A stretch of 5,849 bases of DNA from positions 1 through 5,849 of the forward strand of contig DASYMJ010000168.1 in the NCBI GenBank assembly GCA_036009105.1, written 5' to 3'. This document shows, piece by piece, positions 1 through 4,657 of this stretch. Positions within the stretch are counted from its first letter, which is position 1. Each line of letters begins with the position of its first letter. A program made the position numbers and the translations under genes. Source of the stretch: JAFAVZ01 sp036009105 (GTDB taxonomy: Bacteria; Acidobacteriota; Thermoanaerobaculia; Gp7-AA8). The notes below the pieces were generated by a model. That model searched no databases and was not told the DNA's origin. It was given only the letters and a program-made list of their open reading frames with translations.

Positions 1-51
1 GCTCTCCAGCCGGCCCAGCTATTGATATCGGGCCGGCTGGAGAGCCGGCCC
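1..51. repeat. Pair of inverted 22-base palindromic repeats (REP/BIME-like), left copy cut by window edge
   Basis: Bases 1-16 are the exact reverse complement of bases 30-45, separated by a 13-base AT-richer spacer (17-29). The right copy, 30-51, is itself a palindrome: 9-base arms GGGCCGGCT (30-38) and AGCCGGCCC (43-51) around a GGAG loop (39-42). The left copy shows only its last 16 bases and has the loop as CTCC, so the two units sit in opposite orientation. The last base of the right copy is part of the TAG stop codon (51-53) of the methyltransferase gene. This arrangement is typical of REP/BIME-type dispersed repeats. It could also act as a transcription terminator or mRNA 3' stabiliser for the minus-strand operon, but no T-run follows the stem in that direction, so a classical intrinsic terminator is not supported. 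Confidence 0.8.
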
Positions 52-689
52 TACATTTTCCTCCTCGTGAAAACGAAGAGGTAGTTGTTGAACGGCGTCC
101 TTCCCCACAGCGGCGCCACTTCCCCGTCGAACCCCTGGAACGCGCTCTCGATCAGCGCGCGCGTGGGGAAGTGCAGGCGTTCCGCGCGGAGCCAGCCGAT
201 GAGGCGGGAGAACGACTCCTGCGCATACGTCGCCCGGTAGCGCCAGGAGCCGTCGCGCAGCGCGTCGCGGATCACGACCACGCCGCCGGGCGGGGTGCGG
301 GCGGCGGCGGCGCGGAGGATGGCCAGCTGCTCCGGCTGGGTGAAGTAGTGCAGCAGGTCGAGCATCACCGTGCTGCCGCGGAAGTCGAGCGGCGCGCGAG
401 CGTCGCCGGCGCGGAACTCCAGGCCGTGGTAGCGCGCGGCGGCCAGCTGCGCGGCTGCGATCTTCTTCGCGTCGTGGTCGATGCCGAGGATGGGGGCGCG
501 GAAGCCGCGCTCGCGCAGATAGAAAGACAGCACGCCGGCGCCGCAGCCGAGGTCGAGGAGGGGGGCGTCGGGCAAGGCGCGGAAGGCGGCGGCGTAGGCG
601 GGATCGCCGGCGATCTTGCCGCGCGCGTAGCCCTGCAGGAATCGCGAGCGGTAGAGCGAAGCAACCCGCGGGCCGACGTCCTCCGTCAC
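51..689 (-). CDS. Class I SAM-dependent methyltransferase (small, 212 aa)
   Basis: This is a soluble methyltransferase with a Rossmann-type fold that should transfer a methyl group from S-adenosylmethionine; the substrate is unknown. Motif I is LDLGCGAG (residues 45-52), the acidic motif II is GIDHD (69-73), GDA follows at 95-97, and a hydrophobic strand leads into DLLHYF (111-116). PPGGVVVIRD (133-142) is the usual loop and strand after motif III. No signal peptide or membrane segment is seen. The start is GTG, overlapping the preceding response-regulator stop by four bases (GTGA), which suggests translational coupling. The tail GRTPFNNYLFVF (196-207) and the DLLHYF region resemble, from memory, methyltransferases found near aryl-polyene or lipid clusters; no other gene here supports that role. 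The stop codon touches the palindromic repeat, so the last residues may have been altered by repeat insertion. The fold is secure and the function is not. Confidence 0.9.
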   Translation of the reverse strand: MTEDVGPRVASLYRSRFLQGYARGKIAGDPAYAAAFRALPDAPLLDLGCGAGVLSFYLRERGFRAPILGIDHDAKKIAAAQLAAARYHGLEFRAGDARAPLDFRGSTVMLDLLHYFTQPEQLAILRAAAARTPPGGVVVIRDALRDGSWRYRATYAQESFSRLIGWLRAERLHFPTRALIESAFQGFDGEVAPLWGRTPFNNYLFVFTRRKM

Positions 690-1111
690 GGCGCGAGGTG
701 CTCGATCAGGTCGATGAGCTCGTGCAGGTTGAACGGCTTGGGGAGGATGGCCGACACGCCCATCTGCAGCACGGCCTGCGGGTCGACGCGCAGATGCGCG
801 GAAACGACGATGATGGGGGTCTTGCCCAGCCGCCCCGTCTCCTGCAGCCGCTGCAGAAAATCCCAGCCGTTCACGTTCGGCATGGCCAGATCGAGCAGGA
901 TGAGATGCGGGCTGTGGATGGTGAACGCGCGGTGCCCCTCCGCGCCGTCGCCGGCGAGGAGGACCTGGAAGCCGTGCTGGCGGAGCGCCGCGGCGAGCAT
1001 GCCGCGGAGCGGAAGGTCGTCATCGATGACGAGGATGCGCTTCTTCTCGACATCGGCGATGCGCTTCGTCGCGCCGCTTCCGCCGCCGTGCGGCCGGACT
1101 TCGCCACTCAT
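686..1111 (-). CDS. Receiver-only response regulator (CheY-like, 141 aa)
   Basis: This is a stand-alone phosphoacceptor receiver domain of two-component signalling. After a Gly/basic leader of about 23 residues, the fold begins with KKRILVIDDD. The acidic cluster is D30-D32, the predicted phosphorylated aspartate is D74 in LILLDLAMP, the conserved Ser/Thr position is S104 in VVSAH, and the conserved lysine is K125 in LPKPF, so all catalytic positions are present. There is no DNA-binding or enzymatic output domain; the protein ends just after the last receiver helix. It must therefore act by protein-protein contact or in a phosphorelay. No histidine kinase is visible. The ATG at 1109-1111 is preceded by a weak GGTGA Shine-Dalgarno-like stretch three bases upstream. 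It follows the acetyltransferase gene after 51 bases and overlaps the methyltransferase start by four bases, so regulator and methyltransferase are probably co-translated. Confidence 0.92.
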   Translation of the reverse strand: MSGEVRPHGGGSGATKRIADVEKKRILVIDDDLPLRGMLAAALRQHGFQVLLAGDGAEGHRAFTIHSPHLILLDLAMPNVNGWDFLQRLQETGRLGKTPIIVVSAHLRVDPQAVLQMGVSAILPKPFNLHELIDLIEHLAP

Positions 1112-1162
1112 CGGTCACCCATTCTACTGACGGATGAGACCGACTTGCATGCCTTGGGCCCA
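1112..1162. other. 51-base intergenic gap between acetyltransferase and response-regulator genes
   Basis: This is the only non-coding gap between genes in the window. It contains two short self-complementary words, GCATGC (1147-1152) and TGGGCCCA (1155-1162), the latter directly after the acetyltransferase stop. A T6 run on the minus strand lies inside the last codons of the acetyltransferase gene and has no convincing stem before it, so no intrinsic terminator is called. No recognisable -35/-10 promoter was found. Read-through from the upstream genes is the simplest reading. Confidence 0.5.
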
Positions 1163-2152
1163 TCAAAAAAGGTCCGAATCACCCCAGGTGTAATACAGCG
1201 AAGCGCGCATCCGCTCTGCCGCGTCCCCCATCCCGAACGGGGCGCACATCAGCGACAGGTCCTGCGGCTCGGGCCGCTCCTCGAATTGCGTCTCGTGCAA
1301 AACCGTATCCCACCAGCCCGGACGCCGGGTGAGCCACCCCTCGACCGCGTCCACCGGATATGACGGCACGACGCCGCGCAGGAGGAGCTCGAACGCCCGC
1401 GGCCAGCGCCGGTCGAACAGCGCGTCGCCGAGGGTGAGACGCCGGCCGCGGATCCGGAAGACCAGCCAGCCGGCCAGGCGGCGCCACTTGCGGATGGCCA
1501 CCATGATGTACTCCCCGCCCGGCATGTCGAAGTAGCGCCAGCGGAGATAGCGCGCGTCGCGGCGCAGGAGAAACCCGTAATGCGGCGCGGCGCGCAGGAA
1601 GAGGTCGTCGTACTCCTGGCCGATCGCGGTGACGAGCTCCAGCTGCCAGCCGCCGGCCCAGCGCTCGATGCGCCGCAAGGGGCGCAGCGGATGCGCCTGC
1701 AGATCGCGCACCCGGTACGTCACCGGCTCCACGCGCTCGCTGCGCAGGAAACGGATGGAGAAGCGCTGCACGTTGTCCACGTTGAAGCCGTAGTTGAAGG
1801 CGACCTGGCCCTCGCAGAACGTCTCGTAAAAATGGAGCGCCGTGCGGCCGAAGATGGAGGACGGGCCGCGGCCGATGTGGCGCACGGAGAGGTCGGTCAT
1901 CGTGTCGCCCACCTGCTGCGCGACGACCTCGCGGCCCCCCTCGCGGAAGAGCACCGGGTAGGCGGCGTAGTGGCCGACCAGGCGGCCGTCGGCATCGAAG
2001 GCGAGGCTGATGCGGGTGCGGCCGAACGGGTCGCGCTCGTACTTCCAGCGCCAGTGCTCCAGAGACGGCGCGGCGTGCGGGAAGCAGCGGCCGAACAGGT
2101 CGAGGATCTGCGCCTCGTCGCCCGGGCGCCAGGCGCGGACCTCAGCGGGCAT
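1163..2152 (-). CDS. GNAT-type N-acetyltransferase of polysaccharide loci (329 aa)
   Basis: The predicted role is acyl transfer from acetyl-CoA or another acyl-CoA to an amino sugar or polysaccharide precursor in the cytoplasm. The N-terminal half has the GNAT pattern: VRAWRPGDEAQILDLF (5-20), HWRWKYERDPFG (33-44), a strand GRLVGHYAAYPV (56-67), then DLSVRHIGRGPSSIFGR (87-103), which sits where the acyl-CoA pyrophosphate-binding R/G-rich loop is expected but is not a perfect Q/RxxGxG/A. YGFNVDNVQRF (121-131) follows. The second half, with YLRWRYFDMPGGEYIMVAIRK and LTLGDALFD, looks like a second GNAT-like repeat, giving a double-GNAT layout. The ending YYTWGDSDLF is, as I recall, characteristic of this family in polysaccharide clusters. 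The ATG overlaps the end of the upstream fusion gene by 11 bases and no strong Shine-Dalgarno is seen, consistent with coupled translation. The exact substrate cannot be told; family confidence is high. Confidence 0.87.
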   Translation of the reverse strand: MPAEVRAWRPGDEAQILDLFGRCFPHAAPSLEHWRWKYERDPFGRTRISLAFDADGRLVGHYAAYPVLFREGGREVVAQQVGDTMTDLSVRHIGRGPSSIFGRTALHFYETFCEGQVAFNYGFNVDNVQRFSIRFLRSERVEPVTYRVRDLQAHPLRPLRRIERWAGGWQLELVTAIGQEYDDLFLRAAPHYGFLLRRDARYLRWRYFDMPGGEYIMVAIRKWRRLAGWLVFRIRGRRLTLGDALFDRRWPRAFELLLRGVVPSYPVDAVEGWLTRRPGWWDTVLHETQFEERPEPQDLSLMCAPFGMGDAAERMRASLYYTWGDSDLF

Positions 2153-3641
2153 GCGTCGGTTCTACGGAGCGGATGGCGCGAACGTCGACCGTGGGGCCGG
2201 CCCGGCGCTTGGCCAGGATGCGCATGGAGCCGGAGCTGACCAGCAGCGGATCGGGCACCAGGCGCAGCAGCGCCTTGATCAAGGCCGCGCGGTGCGGCCA
2301 GCGGTTCATCAGCCGGTGGCGCAGGAACTTGTGGTCGCGGTACTCGAAGTCCGGTCCGATGGAGAGGATCTCGTAGCCGGAGTGCTCCAGCAGCTCGATC
2401 AGCGCGGAGCGGGAGTAGAGGATCCGATGGGTGCGGAAGTTCTGCGCCATCCGCCGCCGCTCCGTCACCAGATAGATCAGCCCCTCGGTATCGAACGTGG
2501 TGAGGAAGAGCAGGCCGCCCGGCTTGAGCAGGTCCTTCAGCCGGCCGAGCGCGTCATGCGGATCGGCCATGTTCTCGAAGACGTGGAAGAGCGCGATGGC
2601 GTCGAAGGCGGGGCCGGTGTTGACGAAGCTGGCCAGCGTGGCGCAGTAGACCTCCAGCCCCTTCGCCCGCGCGCCGCGCGCGGCCGGCTGCGCGGGATCG
2701 ATGCCGACGTACTCGAACTCGCGCGCCGCGACGGAGCCGAAACCGCCGTCCCGCACGCCCACTTCCAGCAGCCTCGCACCGGAGGTGAGCTGGCGGCGCA
2801 GGAGGGCGAGGCGGCGGACGCTCGTCTTGTCCCGCGCGTTGCGGGAGTGATGCGTGTCGTCGAAGACATCGCCCGTCTCGCGCGGCGCGCCGATCACGCG
2901 GCGGACCGGGCCGGTGTCCTCGTCTGCCGCTATCTGATTGAGATAACGGCACTTGCAGCGCTTGCAGGCCCGCACCACGTTGTCCGGCAGCTGCCCGCGG
3001 CTCCAGACCTCGTTGGAGAAACAGACCGGGCAGCGCCGGGCGGCGCGGTAGCCCATGTTGCGGTTGATGAGGCGGATGCGCATGGCGGAGGCGAGGCTCA
3101 GCGGGCCGAAGGTGCGCACGCTGCTGCCGCGCGGCACGGTGAGGCGCTCCACCCGGAAGCCGTACTTGTTGGCCAGGAAGGCGAGCTCGATGTCGCAGCC
3201 GCCGCCGAGGAGCTTGGACTCGCCGATGGTGAGGCGGGCGGCGTGGGCGGAGAAGGCTTTGAGGCGGACGGCCGGGTCGGGCAGGAGGGGGACGAGGCAC
3301 CAGCGCAGGAGGAAGTGGCGCGGGTCGTCCTTGCCGCGGGTGCTGCCGAAGACGACGTCCGCCCCGCCGGAATCGATCATGGCCACGGCATCGCCGATGG
3401 CGCTGACCGGATACGGCAGCTCCGCGTCGGCGATCACGACCGCACTCCCCTTCGCCTCGCCCAGCCCGCGCCGCAACTGCGCGCCGTAGCCTTCGCCGCC
3501 GCGCGGCTCGATGGCGATCACCTCGAAGGTGAAGCCGGTCGTCTCCAGGTAGCGCTCGATGGCGCTTTTCGACGCCGCGGCATCCGTCCGCTCCGGAAGC
3601 GGGAGCAGCACCGAGACGCTGGGCGAGCTCATGACCGCCAT
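2142..3641 (-). CDS. Fusion: degenerate GT2 glycosyltransferase + zinc-ribbon-like segment + class I SAM methyltransferase (499 aa)
   Basis: Three parts are visible. Residues 7-198 resemble the dolichyl-phosphate sugar transferase branch of GT2: SVSVLLPLPER, GYGAQLRRGL (51-60), VIADAELPYP with D72-A-E74 in the DXD position, ADVVFGSTRG, DPAVRLKAF (122-130) and GCDIELAFLANKYGFRVERLTVP (148-170). The usual DDGS segment and the stretch after it are missing. Residues 204-231 form a Cys ribbon: C204-x2-C207 and C226-x2-C229, plus C231. Residues 265-475 are a methyltransferase: LLEVGVRDGG (291-300, motif I), YVGIDP (311-316), HVFENMADP (353-361) and LLKPGGLLFLTTF (371-383). No transmembrane segment is obvious. 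Two starts are possible: ATG at 3639-3641, or ATG at 3630-3632 (residue 4), which gives a classical ATGA overlap with the preceding gene. Such bifunctional GT/methyltransferase fusions are known in polysaccharide clusters. Methylation of a sugar or chain end is likely; whether the GT half is active is doubtful. Confidence 0.9.
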   Translation of the reverse strand: MAVMSSPSVSVLLPLPERTDAAASKSAIERYLETTGFTFEVIAIEPRGGEGYGAQLRRGLGEAKGSAVVIADAELPYPVSAIGDAVAMIDSGGADVVFGSTRGKDDPRHFLLRWCLVPLLPDPAVRLKAFSAHAARLTIGESKLLGGGCDIELAFLANKYGFRVERLTVPRGSSVRTFGPLSLASAMRIRLINRNMGYRAARRCPVCFSNEVWSRGQLPDNVVRACKRCKCRYLNQIAADEDTGPVRRVIGAPRETGDVFDDTHHSRNARDKTSVRRLALLRRQLTSGARLLEVGVRDGGFGSVAAREFEYVGIDPAQPAARGARAKGLEVYCATLASFVNTGPAFDAIALFHVFENMADPHDALGRLKDLLKPGGLLFLTTFDTEGLIYLVTERRRMAQNFRTHRILYSRSALIELLEHSGYEILSIGPDFEYRDHKFLRHRLMNRWPHRAALIKALLRLVPDPLLVSSGSMRILAKRRAGPTVDVRAIRSVEPTHAR

Positions 3642-4657
3642 TCTATCGTCGCCACCACCTCGCCGTCGGGAGTGACGGCGCGCAGGTACAACGGTCCACC
3701 TCGCCAGGTTTCGGCGACCTCAGGGGGGAGAGTGAGGTCGGGCTGTGAGGCGAAGTGGCCGGCGGCGGTGTCGAAGTTCGCTAACGGAGAGGCCTCGATG
3801 ATGACCGGCTCCACCGGTATGTGGGGGCTGGGTCCAGCCGGCCCGGACGGGCTGAAGCTCGTCCCCACGTTCTTCTCCAGTCTTTTGAGCAGCCTCGCGA
3901 GGAAGGGGCCGTTCCACTTTTCCAGATAGCGAAGCTCCGATTGCGCGTAGCGCGAGGCGGCCTCGGACGCGACCTGGCCGGCGCTCTGGTTGTAGAGATG
4001 GCGGCAGCGGGCGGCGGGCACGTACGCGATGCGCATGCGCTGCTCGCCCGCGCGCCGCAAAAAGTCCGTTTCCTCGAAGTAGAGGGCGAAGCGCTCGTCG
4101 AAGCCGCCGAGCGCGTCGAAGGCATCGGCGCGGATGGCCAGGACGGCGCCGGAGAGCGCCTCGACGTCGCGCGTCGCGGTGGCGGACCAGAAGGCGAGGC
4201 GGCGGCGGAAGCGGCGCCGGCCGCGCTGGGCGGCCCACTTGGGGGAGCGGCCGGCCAGGATCTCGTCCAGCTTCTCGCGGCCGGTGTGCAACTCGGCGGG
4301 TGGGAGGAGCCAGGTGTGCGCATCGTCCCAGAAGAGCGCCGGGCCGGCGACCGCGGCGCCGCGCGCCAGCTCGGCGGCCAGCGCGTTGATCGCGCCGGCG
4401 GCGAACGTCACGTCCGGATTGCAGGCGACGATCACCTCGCCCGTGCAAAGGCGGCGGCCGTCGTTGATGCCGCCCGCGTAGCCGCGATTCGTCTTGCTGG
4501 CGATCACCACGTCGGCGTGCGGGCGCAGTGCATCGGCTTCGTCGCTGTTGTCCACCACCACGACCTGCAGCGACGTGGAGCAGGCGGCGCGCGCGGTGCG
4601 GATGGCCTCCGCCGCCAGTGCCGCGGAGCGGTAGTTGACCACGAGCAGGGAGATCAT
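3629..4657 (-). CDS. Family 2 glycosyltransferase, rhamnosyltransferase-like, with extra C-terminal module (342 aa)
   Basis: The enzyme should transfer a sugar from a nucleotide donor to a growing glycan at the cytoplasmic face. The GT-A fold is clear: ISLLVVNYRS (2-11), VVVVDNSDE (32-40), the NRGYAGGIN signature (57-65), NPDV (80-83) in the DXD metal-binding position, ALSGAVLAIRADAFDALGGFDERF (167-190), YFEETDFLRR (193-202) carrying the expected catalytic acid, and a histidine after the core (H220). This NRGYAGGIN/NPD combination is typical of WbbL/rhamnosyltransferase-like GT2 enzymes, although the donor cannot be assigned from sequence. An Arg-rich stretch (145-153) may favour membrane contact. 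After a Pro/Gly/Ser linker (about 268-280), residues 281-342 form a small beta-rich-looking module with FDTAAGHF and LYLRAVTPDGEVVATIEW; I do not recognise its function. The ATG shares one base with the stop of the upstream ABC gene (TGATG), so translation is probably coupled. Confidence 0.92.
   Translation of the reverse strand: MISLLVVNYRSAALAAEAIRTARAACSTSLQVVVVDNSDEADALRPHADVVIASKTNRGYAGGINDGRRLCTGEVIVACNPDVTFAAGAINALAAELARGAAVAGPALFWDDAHTWLLPPAELHTGREKLDEILAGRSPKWAAQRGRRRFRRRLAFWSATATRDVEALSGAVLAIRADAFDALGGFDERFALYFEETDFLRRAGEQRMRIAYVPAARCRHLYNQSAGQVASEAASRYAQSELRYLEKWNGPFLARLLKRLEKNVGTSFSPSGPAGPSPHIPVEPVIIEASPLANFDTAAGHFASQPDLTLPPEVAETWRGGPLYLRAVTPDGEVVATIEWRS

Noticed and set aside
1..51. 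CRISPR array or phage attachment site at the left edge
   Set aside because: There are only two inverted palindromic units with a 13-base spacer, no direct repeats of regular spacing, and no cas, integrase or tRNA gene nearby.
171..1130. Plus-strand open frame of 319 codons opposite the small methyltransferase and response regulator
   Set aside because: It is low-complexity Ala/Gly/Arg-rich sequence with no domain, crosses two well-supported minus-strand genes and has no convincing ribosome site.
1112..1162. Promoter for the response-regulator/methyltransferase pair
   Set aside because: No -35/-10 pair with acceptable spacing could be seen in the 51-base gap, although promoters of high-GC bacteria are hard to recognise by eye.
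1163..1185. T6 run (minus strand) at the end of the acetyltransferase gene as an intrinsic terminator
   Set aside because: No stable GC-rich stem precedes the run, and it lies within codons just before the stop, so a terminator between the two gene blocks is not supported.
2010..3929. Very long plus-strand open frame (639 codons) opposite the fusion, acetyltransferase and glycosyltransferase genes
   Set aside because: It is antisense to three genes with clear domain motifs, and its translation is Ala/Arg/Gly/Glu-rich with no recognisable motif. Long antisense frames are expected in GC-rich coding DNA.
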